A stretch of 64,000 bases of DNA. Source: Paracoccus methylovorus (GTDB lineage Bacteria; Pseudomonadota; Alphaproteobacteria; Rhodobacterales; Rhodobacteraceae). The notes under the pieces are model-generated. The model saw nothing but the letters and a program-made list of their open reading frames with translations, made no database searches and had not been told where the DNA came from. Every line of letters begins with the position of its first letter. The first letter of the stretch is position 1. The stretch lies in contig NZ_CP070368.1 in NCBI RefSeq assembly GCF_016919705.1, positions 1,116,001-1,180,000 on the forward strand. The letters run 5' to 3'. Shown here piece by piece: positions 15,737 to 23,703 of this stretch. The position numbers were made by a program, and so were the translations under genes.

Positions 15737-15919
15737 ATGGCCGACCGCGAAAGTGGCCCGATTGTCGATCCCGACCTCGACAAAGCCCTGTCCGAACTGC
15801 TGGCGCAGACGGAAAAGGAACCGATTTCGCCACGCCTGCGCGATCTGGCTAAGCGGCTGGAGGCCGCGCTTGAGGACGCCCGCCATCGCCGTCACGGCCG
15901 CGCTAAGGACGGCCGCTAG
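15737..15919 (+). CDS. Small helical protein, candidate NepR-like
   Basis: A 60-residue charged, helical protein starting at 15737 behind GGGAG. The segment DKALSELLAQTEKEPISPRL then RDLAKRLEAALE resembles the core of NepR anti-sigma factors (a helix, then E-P-x-P-x-R-x-x-x-L-x-x-x-L). The tail is basic (RHRRHGRAK). It follows the pseudo-receiver gene and lies inside a group of EcfG-type promoters, which makes a regulatory role plausible. The similarity is short, and it could be an unrelated small protein. Confidence 0.4.
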   Translation: MADRESGPIVDPDLDKALSELLAQTEKEPISPRLRDLAKRLEAALEDARHRRHGRAKDGR

Positions 15920-16082
15920 ACGCAAATACTGGCGCCTGACCTAGCAGGGTTGGCGACCACCTCTCTTGCGAAACTCACCATAGCCCTTTTGCTGTCCGGC
16001 TTTTCACTGAGAACCGGCGCCTGACGGGGATTTCTCTCCGACGCGATGGCCTGCCCAGTGCCGGCACAGCAGAACGTGGCTG

Positions 16083-16108
16083 GGAACAAACCAGCCCGCC
16101 CAAAGGTT
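16083..16108 (+). promoter_or_regulatory. EcfG-type general stress promoter for the membrane protein-SDR operon
   Basis: GGAAC (16083-16087), 18 bases, GTTCC (from 16106), or 17 bases and GGTT. The ATG at 16137 follows with AGGAGG in front. Confidence 0.65.
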
Positions 16109-16136
16109 CCGATCCATATGCGAAAAGGAGGAACCG

Positions 16137-16853
16137 ATGACCCGTCCGATTGCGATGGCCCGTTTCGACCTGGCGTGGCCCTTGGCCGGAGCTTTCGCAG
16201 CCGTGCTCTCGGCATTAGCACTTGGGGTGTCGTCCGCGTTGCGCGGCCTGCCGGTCTGGATGCCGCTGAACGCCACCACCCATGCGCTGCACGGGCCGGC
16301 CGCTGCTACGACGACCGCGTTCGATCTGACCCATACCGGGCTGGGCGCGGCCATTCATGTCGTCTCTTGCTTCTTTTGGGCGGCGGTGGCCGTGCTGCTG
16401 ATCCGCAAGGCGGCACGCGGAGGCGCCGCAGTGGCCTGGCTTACGGGCTTGGCCACCGCCACGATTGCGGGGCTGATCGACTATGGCTTGATGCCGGCGC
16501 GCCTGCGGCCGGGATGGGAACTGGTGCTGTCGCCTCTGGGCGTCATAGCCGGGCTGGTGGCGCTGGGGGTCGGGCTGTCGCTGGGGCTGATCGCCGCGCA
16601 AGCCATGGCAAGCCGCGCGCCGGGAACATCGACCGGGCTTGATCGTTACCCCCCGGTCCGCAACCCAACCAAGACCTCGCAGGTCATACCGGATTCGGCA
16701 CTGGACCGCCTGCGGCAACCTGCGCCGGATGTGCTTGATCAGCGACAGCAACGCGTGGACCCGGCTGGCGCCGTCACCGACGACCCGAACCGGCACGGTA
16801 ACGGCAACAAGCAGCCCGGCCAGCCCGCCCCCCAAGAAAGGCCCGACAGATGA
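16137..16853 (+). CDS. Integral membrane protein, unknown function
   Basis: A 238-residue protein with a strong AGGAGG ribosome binding site. Four hydrophobic helices are visible (about residues 12-35, 70-88, 97-118 and 127-152), with a conserved-looking stretch NATTHALHGPAAATTTAFDL between the first two. The last 80 residues are hydrophilic and basic/proline-rich (NPTKTSQVIPDSALDRL, then PNRHGNGNKQPGQPAPQERP). The family is not recognised. Its stop overlaps the next ATG (ATGA), so it is coupled to the SDR gene and shares an EcfG-type promoter. Confidence 0.7.
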   Translation: MTRPIAMARFDLAWPLAGAFAAVLSALALGVSSALRGLPVWMPLNATTHALHGPAAATTTAFDLTHTGLGAAIHVVSCFFWAAVAVLLIRKAARGGAAVAWLTGLATATIAGLIDYGLMPARLRPGWELVLSPLGVIAGLVALGVGLSLGLIAAQAMASRAPGTSTGLDRYPPVRNPTKTSQVIPDSALDRLRQPAPDVLDQRQQRVDPAGAVTDDPNRHGNGNKQPGQPAPQERPDR

Positions 16854-17707
16854 CCGACTATCCCAAGCCCCCCTTTCCTGAGCAGCAGCAATCCCTGCCC
16901 GGCAGCTTTCAGCAGATGGATCCCCGTCCCGATCATGGTGAGAGCAGTTGGAAAGGCGCCGGACGGCTGGAGGGCAAGGTCGCGCTTATCACTGGCGGCG
17001 ACAGCGGCATCGGTCGCGCGGTCGCGATTGCCTATGCCCGCGAAGGCGCCGACGTGGCGCTGTCCTGGTTGAACGAGACCGAGGATGCGGCCAGCACCGC
17101 CGATCTTGTGCGCGAAGCGGGGCGCGACTGCCTGTCGATCCCCGGCGACATCGCCCAGCCCGACCATTGCCGCCAGATCGTCAGGCAGGTGGTTGAACGC
17201 TTTGGCCGGATCGACATTCTGGTCAACAACGCCGCCCATCAAACCCTGTTCGACGGCATCGAAGATATTCCGGACGAAGAGTGGCGCCACACTTTTGCCG
17301 TGAATATCGACGCGATCTTTTACCTGACCAAGGCGGCGGTGCCGCACATGCCCAAGGGCTCGGCGATCATCAACACCGCCTCGATCAATGCCGACAAACC
17401 CAATCCCAAGCTGTTGGCCTATGCCACGACCAAGGGCGCCATCCAAAACTTTACCACCGGCCTCGCGCAGATGCTGGCGGAACGCGGCATCCGGGTGAAC
17501 GCGGTGGCCCCCGGCCCGGTCTGGACGCCGCTGATCCCAGCCAGCATGTCACCCGAGCAAGTGGCCAAGTTCGGTGAAAATTACCCCATGAAGCGCCCGG
17601 CCCAGCCAGTCGAGCTGGCCTCGGCCTATGTGATGCTGGCCGAACCGATGTCCAGCTATGTCTCGGGCGCGACCATCGCCGTCACCGGCGGCATGCCGAT
17701 GATCTGA
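16850..17707 (+). CDS. Stress-type short-chain dehydrogenase (YghA/GSP39-like)
   Basis: A 285-residue SDR with the long N-terminal extension typical of the YghA/general stress protein 39 group (PKPPFPEQQQSLPGSFQQMD). The NAD(P) site is TGGDSGIGRAVA, the structural motif is NNAAHQT, and the active site has Ser in NTASINA and Tyr-x3-Lys in YATTKGA. Substrates in this group are poorly defined. It is coupled to the upstream membrane protein gene by a 4-base overlap and followed by a small stress-type gene 14 bases later. Confidence 0.9.
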   Translation: MTDYPKPPFPEQQQSLPGSFQQMDPRPDHGESSWKGAGRLEGKVALITGGDSGIGRAVAIAYAREGADVALSWLNETEDAASTADLVREAGRDCLSIPGDIAQPDHCRQIVRQVVERFGRIDILVNNAAHQTLFDGIEDIPDEEWRHTFAVNIDAIFYLTKAAVPHMPKGSAIINTASINADKPNPKLLAYATTKGAIQNFTTGLAQMLAERGIRVNAVAPGPVWTPLIPASMSPEQVAKFGENYPMKRPAQPVELASAYVMLAEPMSSYVSGATIAVTGGMPMI

Positions 17708-17721
17708 CCAAGGAGCTTATC

Positions 17722-17943
17722 ATGAACAACCGCAATCTTGTGTTCTTCTGCGGCCTTGCGGCCGGCTTCGCGTTGAAAACTGTCTGCGATACCATGGCAC
17801 AGCCGGCCGGATCGCATTCTCCGCAACGGAAAATCCGCCCTGCCGGGCGCCGTGAAATGGATAACCCGCCCCGCGACTGGGATATCGTTGACGAACAAAG
17901 CGACGAATCCTTTCCGGCAAGCGATCCGCCGGGGAATTACTGA
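17722..17943 (+). CDS. Small hypothetical stress protein
   Basis: A 73-residue protein with a hydrophobic N-terminal stretch (LVFFCGLAAGFALKTVCD) and an acidic tail ending SDESFPASDPPGNY. The SFPASDPP end recurs in small stress-island proteins of alphaproteobacteria (from memory), with unknown function. It ends the operon of the membrane protein and SDR. AAGGAG precedes the ATG, and a strong hairpin follows the stop. Confidence 0.65.
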   Translation: MNNRNLVFFCGLAAGFALKTVCDTMAQPAGSHSPQRKIRPAGRREMDNPPRDWDIVDEQSDESFPASDPPGNY

Positions 17944-17952
17944 CAAGCAAAA

Positions 17953-17978
17953 GGGGCAGAGGCCGCAGCCTCTACCCC
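17953..17978. terminator. Bidirectional terminator
   Basis: The 11-base arms GGGGCAGAGGC and GCCTCTACCCC (one mismatch) enclose a 4-base loop between the convergent genes ending at 17943 and 18005. Confidence 0.7.
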
Positions 17979-18004
17979 TGCCCCAAACCTCAGCCCCCAA
18001 CACT

Positions 18005-18187
18005 TCAATCCTTGTGTTCGGGCTTTCCCTTGTGCTTGGTGCTGGCAAGCTCTTCAAGCTCGCTCTCGCTCATGGATTTATACATCTTTTTCGAGGGCTC
18101 GTGCAGGTCGCTTTTACTGGTCTCACCGCGTTTGGCGGCCAGTGCCGCTCCAGCGGCTTTTTGCTGCGCTTTGGATTTGGCTGGCAT
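18005..18187 (-). CDS. DUF3008 family small basic protein
   Basis: A 60-residue lysine-rich protein: MPAKSKAQQKAAGAALAAKR, then SKKMYKSMSESELEELAST and a basic end. This is the full DUF3008 pattern. The start at 18187 is preferred over the ATG at 18196 because GAAGG lies nine bases in front. The family is linked to stress loci, and its function is unknown. It is last in a minus-strand set of three genes behind an EcfG-type promoter. Confidence 0.82.
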   Translation of the reverse strand: MPAKSKAQQKAAGAALAAKRGETSKSDLHEPSKKMYKSMSESELEELASTKHKGKPEHKD

Positions 18188-18244
18188 TAACTTCATCCTT
18201 CAATTTTTGCCGTGGGACAGCAAGTCCGGCCGGGTCGTCCGGCC

Positions 18245-18451
18245 CTATTCGCCACCATTTGTCGCACGGTCGTTCTGCCGGGCCTTGCCGTCGCCCGCCT
18301 CGCGGTTCTGGCCACCGGCGTTGGGTTCGTTCGAGCGGGGCATCTGCCTGGGGTTCAGCACCGGATCGGCATTGCCCATCTTCTGCGCCTGCGCCCGTTC
18401 GCGCTCATTGAACTTTTCATTTTCCGCTTTCGGGTCAAACTTTTCGCCCAT
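18245..18451 (-). CDS. Hydrophilic, likely disordered stress protein
   Basis: A 68-residue protein composed almost only of polar residues (EKFDPKAENEKFNERERAQA, then ANAGGQNREAGDGKARQN-like). There are no hydrophobic segments. GGAGG lies eight bases before the ATG at 18451. The composition resembles hydrophilins that protect during desiccation or osmotic stress, but no family is recognised. It is probably cotranscribed with the PRC-barrel gene. Confidence 0.6.
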   Translation of the reverse strand: MGEKFDPKAENEKFNERERAQAQKMGNADPVLNPRQMPRSNEPNAGGQNREAGDGKARQNDRATNGGE

Positions 18452-18508
18452 CACGAAATCCTCCTTTGCAGGGGTGTGCCGACCCGGGACCGGGCCGACA
18501 TGGCCGTG

Positions 18509-18805
18509 TTATTCGACGTATTGGGGCATTTCTTTCAGTTCATCCTTGGTCCAGCGGGTCAAGGCATGCACGCTGTTGCTGCCGTCCCGCATGAAATCCA
18601 GATCGCGGGCGGGAACCGCGACCGGTTTCGATCCGATCCCCAGAAAACCGCCGACATCGATCACGACGTGAATATCGGTGCCGCCGCCATATACCCGGGA
18701 AACGTGCCCGATCCTTTCGTTACCAGGGCCAAAGACGGTGGCGCCGGTCAGCACGGCCTCGGTCAACTCATCCTCGTTCAGACGGATGTGGGTGCTGTGG
18801 TCCAT
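18509..18805 (-). CDS. PRC-barrel domain protein
   Basis: A 98-residue protein from the ATG at 18805 (MDHSTHIRLNEDELTEAVLT). The middle part GATVFGPGNERIGHVSRVYG, then DIHVVIDVGGFLGIGSKPVA forms the PRC-barrel beta pattern known from photosynthetic reaction centre H subunits and from stress proteins. It ends TKDELKEMPQYVE. It is the first gene of the minus-strand set and has an EcfG-type promoter 38 bases upstream. Confidence 0.82.
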   Translation of the reverse strand: MDHSTHIRLNEDELTEAVLTGATVFGPGNERIGHVSRVYGGGTDIHVVIDVGGFLGIGSKPVAVPARDLDFMRDGSNSVHALTRWTKDELKEMPQYVE

Positions 18806-18842
18806 TGCGGGTCCTCCTGTGATTGTCTGGTTAAGGCCTCCT

Positions 18843-18867
18843 AACAGTCCCACGCCCGGTCTGTTCC
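18843..18867 (-). promoter_or_regulatory. EcfG-type general stress promoter for the PRC-barrel gene set
   Basis: Read on the minus strand: GGAAC (18867-18863), 17 bases, GTT (18845-18843). The gene starts 38 bases downstream at 18805. It is back to back with the ku promoter. Confidence 0.75.
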
Positions 18868-18953
18868 ATAACGGTGGCGTGATGGTAGGGCCGCCATACC
18901 TGCAAATGACGCAGCGCCCGAAAGCGCCACCAACCACCGAGAAAGCCGGCGCA

Positions 18954-18978
18954 GGAACCACCCCCAGTCCGGGGCGTT
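18954..18978 (+). promoter_or_regulatory. EcfG-type general stress promoter for ku-ligD
   Basis: GGAAC (18954-18958), 17 bases, GTT (18976-18978), 41 bases before the GTG start at 19020. Confidence 0.75.
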
Positions 18979-19019
18979 AAGCGTGGACCCGGTCATCCAA
19001 CCCATGAAGGATTCAGGAC

Positions 19020-19850
19020 GTGGCACCACGGGCGATCTGGAAAGGACTGCTGAAGATAGCCGAGGTCAGTTGCCCGGTCGCCCTGCATGCCGCAGCCTCC
19101 ACCTCCGAGCGGATTGCGTTTCACACGCTGAACCGGGCGACCGGAAACCGGGTGCGGCGGCAGTTCACCGACAGCGACACCGGAAAGCCGGTCGAAAAGG
19201 ATGATCAGGTCAAGGGATACGAGGTCAGCGACGGCGATTATGTCATTCTGGAGCCCGAGGAAATCGCGGGTGCCGTGCCCGACAGCGACAAGACGCTGAC
19301 GGTCGCCTGTTTCATCACCTGCAAGGATATCGACGATGTTTATTTCGACCGGCCCTATTACTTGACCCCGGCAGACCGGACGGCCGAGGAAGCCTTTGCC
19401 CTGATCCGCGAAGGCATGCGCCGCAAAAAGATGGCAGCACTGGCGCGGGCGGTTCTGTTTCGGCGCGTACGCACGGTGCTTGTCCGTCCACATGGCCCCG
19501 GCATGATCGCCACCACGCTGAATTTCGATTACGAGGTGCGCCCGGCCAGCGAGGCGTTTCGCGACATCTCCAACCTCAAGATCAAGGGCGAAATGCTGGA
19601 TCTGGCCAAGCATATCATCGACACCAAGATGGGTGAATTCGACATCACCGCCTTTGACGACCGTTACGAGGCGGCACTGGCCGATCTGGTCAAAGCCAAG
19701 CAGGAAGGTCGCAAGATCGCGCCGAAAAAGCCCGAAAAACGCGAAAATGTCGTGGATCTGATGGCTGCGCTGCGCGAAAGCGCAGGTCTGGCGACCAAGA
19801 AAGCGGCTCCTCGCAAAAAGACGCCGGCGGCGCGACGGAAAAGCGGCTGA
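19020..19850 (+). CDS. ku: Non-homologous end joining protein Ku (copy 1)
   Basis: A 276-residue bacterial Ku that forms a ring on double-strand break ends and recruits LigD. It begins MAPRAIWKGLLKIAEVSCPV from a GTG codon with GAAGG upstream. The core has RIAFHTLNRATGNRV, TGKPVEKDDQVKGYEV, LEPEEI and MLDLAKHIIDTK. The C-terminus is lysine-rich (ATKKAAPRKKTPAARRKSG), which usually aids DNA threading and ligase recruitment. It lies three bases upstream of ligD, in one operon behind an EcfG-type promoter. A second, divergent copy lies after ligD. Confidence 0.95.
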   Translation: MAPRAIWKGLLKIAEVSCPVALHAAASTSERIAFHTLNRATGNRVRRQFTDSDTGKPVEKDDQVKGYEVSDGDYVILEPEEIAGAVPDSDKTLTVACFITCKDIDDVYFDRPYYLTPADRTAEEAFALIREGMRRKKMAALARAVLFRRVRTVLVRPHGPGMIATTLNFDYEVRPASEAFRDISNLKIKGEMLDLAKHIIDTKMGEFDITAFDDRYEAALADLVKAKQEGRKIAPKKPEKRENVVDLMAALRESAGLATKKAAPRKKTPAARRKSG

Positions 19851-19853
19851 GCC

Positions 19854-22394
19854 ATGGCGCTGGAAACCTATCGCAAGAAGCGCGACTTTTCCTCGACCCC
19901 GGAACCCAAGGGCGGGCGGGCCCGCAAGCGCGGCAACAGCTTCGTCATCCAGAAACATGCGGCAACGCGGCTGCACTACGATTTCCGGCTGGAGCTGGAT
20001 GGGGTGTTGAAAAGCTGGGCCGTCGCCAAAGGGCCAAGTCTGGTGCCGGGCGAAAAGCGGCTGGCCGTGCATGTCGAGGATCACCCGCTGGAATATGGCG
20101 ATTTCGAAGGCACGATCCCGAAAGGCGAATATGGCGGCGGCACGGTCATCCTGTGGGACCGCGGCACCTGGACCCCGGTGGGTGATGCACATCAAGGCTA
20201 TGCCAAGGGGCATCTGGAATTCACGCTTCAGGGTGAAAAGCTGGGTGGGCGCTGGCATCTGGTCCGCATGCGCGGCAAGCCCCGCGAAAAGCGTGAAAAC
20301 TGGCTGCTGATCAAGGGTGAGGACGAATTCGCCCGAACCGAAGACGCGCCCGACATCCTTGAGGAACGGCCGGATTCGGTCAAGACCGGCCGGGCCATCG
20401 CAGATGTCGCGGGCGAGACACCGGGCTGGTCCTCGAAAACCGGGCGCATCCGCAAATCGGCCGCCCCGGCGAAAAAGCCGTCCGCGCCAAAGCCGGACCC
20501 GCAACCGCCCGAACCCGCGGCCGTCAAGGGCGCACGCAAGGCCGCGATGCCGGATTTCATCGAACCCATGCTGGCCACGCTGGTCTCGGCCCCGCCGCAG
20601 GGCAAACGCTGGCTGCATGAAATCAAGTTCGACGGCTACCGGCTTCAGGCCCGGATCGAGGCCGGGCGGGTCAAGCTGTTGACACGCAGCGGGCTGGACT
20701 GGACCACCCGCTTTGGCAAGGCCGTGCCTTTGGCGCTGCGCGACCTGCCAGTCGGCGCGGCGATACTTGATGGCGAACTGGTGGTCGAAACAGATGCCGG
20801 GGCCTCGGATTTCTCGGCGCTTCAGGCGGATCTGAGCGCGGGCCGGTCCGACCGTTTCGTGTTCTATGCCTTCGATCTGCTTTATCTTGACGGATACGAT
20901 CTGCGGACGGTGGCACTGGTGCAGCGCAAGGCATTGCTTGCGCAGCTTTTGGATAAGGGCGCCGGCATCCTGCGCCTGAGCGGCCATCTTGAGGAAAGCG
21001 GCGCGCTGGTCCTGCGCCACGCCTGCCGGCTTAGCCTTGAAGGGATCGTCTCGAAACTGCGCGACGGCCCTTATCGGGCGGGTCGGGGCAAAAGCTGGGT
21101 CAAGTCGAAATGCTCGGCCCGGCAAGAATTCGTGGTCGCCGGATATGTGCCATCATCGGTGTCGCGCAAGGCCGTGGGCTCGCTGATCCTGGGCGTTTAC
21201 GAAGATGGCAATTTGCAGCATGTGGGCCGGGTCGGAACCGGATTCTCCCGCACGGTAGCCGAGGATCTGTTCCAGCGGCTGGAGCGGATGCGCATTCCCG
21301 ACAGCCCCTTTGCCGAACATCTGACCGCCGAGGAGGCGCGGCAAGCCCGCTATGTGCGCCCCGAACTGGTGGCCGAAGTCGAATTCCGCGCATGGACGGC
21401 CGACGGCCATCTGCGCCACGCCTCGTTTCGCGGCCTGCGCGAGGACAAACCCGCAGCCGAGATCGTGCGCGAGACCACGAAAGCCCGCGCCAAGGCCCCA
21501 GCCCCGCAAAAACGCCGTGTCCATCTGACCCATCCCGACCGGCTGTATTGGCCCGGCGAGGGCGTGACGAAAGAGGGGCTGGCCGATTACTATGCCGAGG
21601 TCTGGCACCATATCGCGCCATGGGTCACCGGCCGGCCGCTGGCCCTTTTGCGTTGTCCGAACGGCATCACCGGCCAGAAGTTCTTTCAAAAGCACGCCTG
21701 GAAAGGGCTGAACCCCAACATCGCGCTGATTCAGGATCCCAAGGCCCCCAAGGACGAACCGCTCATCAGCATCAACGATCTGGACGGGCTTATGGGATTG
21801 GTCCAATCCGCCGCGCTGGAAATCCATCCTTGGGGCTCGACCGTCGCCGATTGGGAACGGCCCGACATGATCGTCATGGACCTCGATCCCGGGGAAGACG
21901 TGGTCTGGCCCGCCGTCATCGACGCCGCCGAAGAGGTGCGCCGGCGTCTTGAGGACCATGGCATTGCCAGTTTCGTCAAGACCTCGGGTGGTAAGGGGCT
22001 GCATGTCGTGGCGCCGCTGGTGCCGCAGGCGGAATGGTCCGCAGTCAAGGCCTTCACCAAGGCGATGGCCGAGGCGATGGCCGCCGACAGCCCCGACCGT
22101 TACGTCGCGACGATCAGCAAGGCGAAACGGCACGGAAAGATCCTGATCGACTATCTGCGCAACCAGCGCGGTGCCACCGCCGTCGCGGCCTATTCCACCC
22201 GCGCCCGGCCCGGTGCCGCCGTATCCGCCCCGCTGCGCTGGGACGAGCTCGACGCCAGCATCGGGTCCGCGTGGTTCACCGTCCAGAACATGCCGACGCG
22301 GCTGGCAACCTTGACCAACGATCCCTGGGACGGCTTTCGCGCCGCCGCAGTGCCGTTGGAGACGCCGCGCAAAGGACGGAAAAAGCCAGGTTAA
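19854..22394 (+). CDS. ligD: ATP-dependent DNA ligase LigD (PE-Lig-Pol)
   Basis: An 846-residue three-domain repair enzyme. Residues about 30-150 are the 3'-phosphoesterase domain (HAATRLHYDFRLELDGVLKS). Residues about 235-530 are the ligase, with the AMP-lysine in LHEIKFDGYRLQ and ILDGELVV as motif III. Residues about 550-840 are the primase-like polymerase (HLTHPDRLYWPGEGVTKEGL, MVMDLDPGEDVVW with catalytic aspartates, SGGKGLHVVAPL). Linkers are Ala/Pro/Lys-rich. It trims, fills and seals ends held by Ku. It is the full Pseudomonas-type length. It overlaps the convergent second Ku gene by four bases at the end. Confidence 0.96.
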   Translation: MALETYRKKRDFSSTPEPKGGRARKRGNSFVIQKHAATRLHYDFRLELDGVLKSWAVAKGPSLVPGEKRLAVHVEDHPLEYGDFEGTIPKGEYGGGTVILWDRGTWTPVGDAHQGYAKGHLEFTLQGEKLGGRWHLVRMRGKPREKRENWLLIKGEDEFARTEDAPDILEERPDSVKTGRAIADVAGETPGWSSKTGRIRKSAAPAKKPSAPKPDPQPPEPAAVKGARKAAMPDFIEPMLATLVSAPPQGKRWLHEIKFDGYRLQARIEAGRVKLLTRSGLDWTTRFGKAVPLALRDLPVGAAILDGELVVETDAGASDFSALQADLSAGRSDRFVFYAFDLLYLDGYDLRTVALVQRKALLAQLLDKGAGILRLSGHLEESGALVLRHACRLSLEGIVSKLRDGPYRAGRGKSWVKSKCSARQEFVVAGYVPSSVSRKAVGSLILGVYEDGNLQHVGRVGTGFSRTVAEDLFQRLERMRIPDSPFAEHLTAEEARQARYVRPELVAEVEFRAWTADGHLRHASFRGLREDKPAAEIVRETTKARAKAPAPQKRRVHLTHPDRLYWPGEGVTKEGLADYYAEVWHHIAPWVTGRPLALLRCPNGITGQKFFQKHAWKGLNPNIALIQDPKAPKDEPLISINDLDGLMGLVQSAALEIHPWGSTVADWERPDMIVMDLDPGEDVVWPAVIDAAEEVRRRLEDHGIASFVKTSGGKGLHVVAPLVPQAEWSAVKAFTKAMAEAMAADSPDRYVATISKAKRHGKILIDYLRNQRGATAVAAYSTRARPGAAVSAPLRWDELDASIGSAWFTVQNMPTRLATLTNDPWDGFRAAAVPLETPRKGRKKPG

Positions 22395-23197
22395 CGCCGC
22401 TTTGCCTTGCTTTCCGAAGCAATGCTTTTCTTCAGCGCGTCCATGATGTTGACGACATTGCCCGATGCCGCGGGTTTGTCGGGTTGTGCCTTGGCTGCGC
22501 GCTTGCGGCCCCGGGTCTTGGCTGAGATGATGTCCAGCAGCTTGTCCTGCACCGGATCGGCAACCATCGCCGGGTCCCATTTCATGCTGCGCTCGTCGAT
22601 CAGCCGGGTCACCAGCTTCATTAACCCGGCATCGACCGGCTCTTCACCGATCTGGCTGAAATAATCCGCCTCGGGCCGCACCTCGTCGCCATAGCGCAGG
22701 GTCCACAAGACGATGCCCTTGTCGCGCGGCTCCAGCATCACCGCCCGTTCGCGACGATAAAGCACCAGCCGAGAGATGCCGACCGTTCCGGTCGAGCCCA
22801 TGGCATCGCGGATCACGCCAAAGGCTTCTTCGCCGATAGGGTCGTCCGGGACCAGATAATGCGGCTTGTCATACCAAAGCCAGCCGATGGAATCCGCAGG
22901 CACGAACATGTCGATATCAATGGTGCGGGTGCTTTCCAGCGCCACCGAATCGATCTCGTCATCCTCAAGCAGGACATATTCATCCTCGCCCTTGGGATAA
23001 CCCTTGACCTCGTCATCCTCGGCCACGGGCTTGCCGGTTCCGGCATCGACATACTGGCTGACCACGCGGTTGCCCGTCCTGGCGTTCAGCGTGTGAAAAC
23101 GCAGTTTTTCGCCCTCGCTTGTGGCCGGCATCATCGACACCGGACAAGTGACCAGCGAGAGCTTCAGATAGCCTTTCCAGAAAGAGCGCGGCGCCAT
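22391..23197 (-). CDS. ku: Non-homologous end joining protein Ku (copy 2)
   Basis: A 268-residue Ku with MAPRSFWKGYLKLSLVTCPV at the start and LRFHTLNARTGNRVVSQYVD, GKPVAEDDEVKGYPKGEDEY and RLIDERSMKWDPAMVADPVQ in the core. It is clearly diverged from copy 1. The tail is shorter and less basic. Two Ku genes around one ligD is common in alphaproteobacteria, where hetero- and homodimers can differ in use. The start overlaps the stop of the upstream small gene (TGATG), so both share the EcfG-type promoter at 23512-23536. Confidence 0.95.
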   Translation of the reverse strand: MAPRSFWKGYLKLSLVTCPVSMMPATSEGEKLRFHTLNARTGNRVVSQYVDAGTGKPVAEDDEVKGYPKGEDEYVLLEDDEIDSVALESTRTIDIDMFVPADSIGWLWYDKPHYLVPDDPIGEEAFGVIRDAMGSTGTVGISRLVLYRRERAVMLEPRDKGIVLWTLRYGDEVRPEADYFSQIGEEPVDAGLMKLVTRLIDERSMKWDPAMVADPVQDKLLDIISAKTRGRKRAAKAQPDKPAASGNVVNIMDALKKSIASESKAKRR

Positions 23198-23475
23198 CAG
23201 GGTTCGTCGCGTTCGGTCGCGTCCCGGGGGCGCGTGTCGGGCAGATCGTCCGCATCCGTATCCGAACGGCTGGCGACATGATCCTGATGTTGCTGGTTCT
23301 GCACATGGCGTCCGTCCAGCCCGCGCTGGTCGGAATGGCGAGAGGTATCGCGATTGGACAGAACCATGTTGTCGGGCAGGTTATCGACCAAATCCGGGGT
23401 CATGCCACCCGAGGCATCCCCCTTGCCCTGATCCTGCTGCCCTGCCCCGAACTTCTTGCGGCTTGCATGGGCCAT
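23197..23475 (-). CDS. Small hydrophilic protein upstream of ku copy 2
   Basis: A 92-residue protein from the ATG at 23475 behind GGAGG (MAHASRKKFGAGQQDQGKGD). It is polar throughout, rich in Asp, Arg, Gln and His, with one slightly hydrophobic stretch (LVDNLPDNMVLSNRD). No known family. It is translationally coupled to ku copy 2 by a one-base overlap and led by an EcfG-type promoter. It may be a disordered stress protein. Confidence 0.65.
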   Translation of the reverse strand: MAHASRKKFGAGQQDQGKGDASGGMTPDLVDNLPDNMVLSNRDTSRHSDQRGLDGRHVQNQQHQDHVASRSDTDADDLPDTRPRDATERDEP

Positions 23476-23511
23476 GGTGGCTCCTCCTGTTTTCATGGGT
23501 CGTGCCCGCTC

Positions 23512-23536
23512 AACCCTTGGTCCGGCGCAATGTTCC
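23512..23536 (-). promoter_or_regulatory. EcfG-type general stress promoter for the small gene-ku2 operon
   Basis: Minus strand: GGAAC (23536-23532), 17 bases, GTT (23514-23512), 37 bases before the ATG at 23475. Confidence 0.74.
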
Positions 23537-23703
23537 CGCGGAAGGCCGGAGTTACCTTTCCGGGCGGCGGGAACGCCCTGTGCTTGCCTTCACGAACCCG
23601 TGCGTTCGGACGCAAAAAACATCCCCAAGGAACAAAAATCAAATCGCGGACTTGTGTAGGGGACGCCGGGTAACGGCGAACTTCATTACTGAGGACCTTA
23701 ACG

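Noticed and set aside
15601..15737. A GGAAA...GTTC pair that looks like another EcfG-type promoter before the NepR-like gene
   Set aside because: The -35 lacks the final C and the spacing is 19 bases, so it does not meet the pattern shared by the eight accepted sites.
20671..22580. Long reading frames on the minus strand inside ligD and putA
   Set aside because: They are shadows in GC-rich DNA without ribosome sites or recognisable domains, and the opposite strands carry clear enzymes.
23629..23653. GGAAC with 17 bases to CTT before the DUF892 gene
   Set aside because: The -10 has CTT instead of GTT and the distance to the start is 51 bases. Mentioned with the gene but not counted as a promoter.
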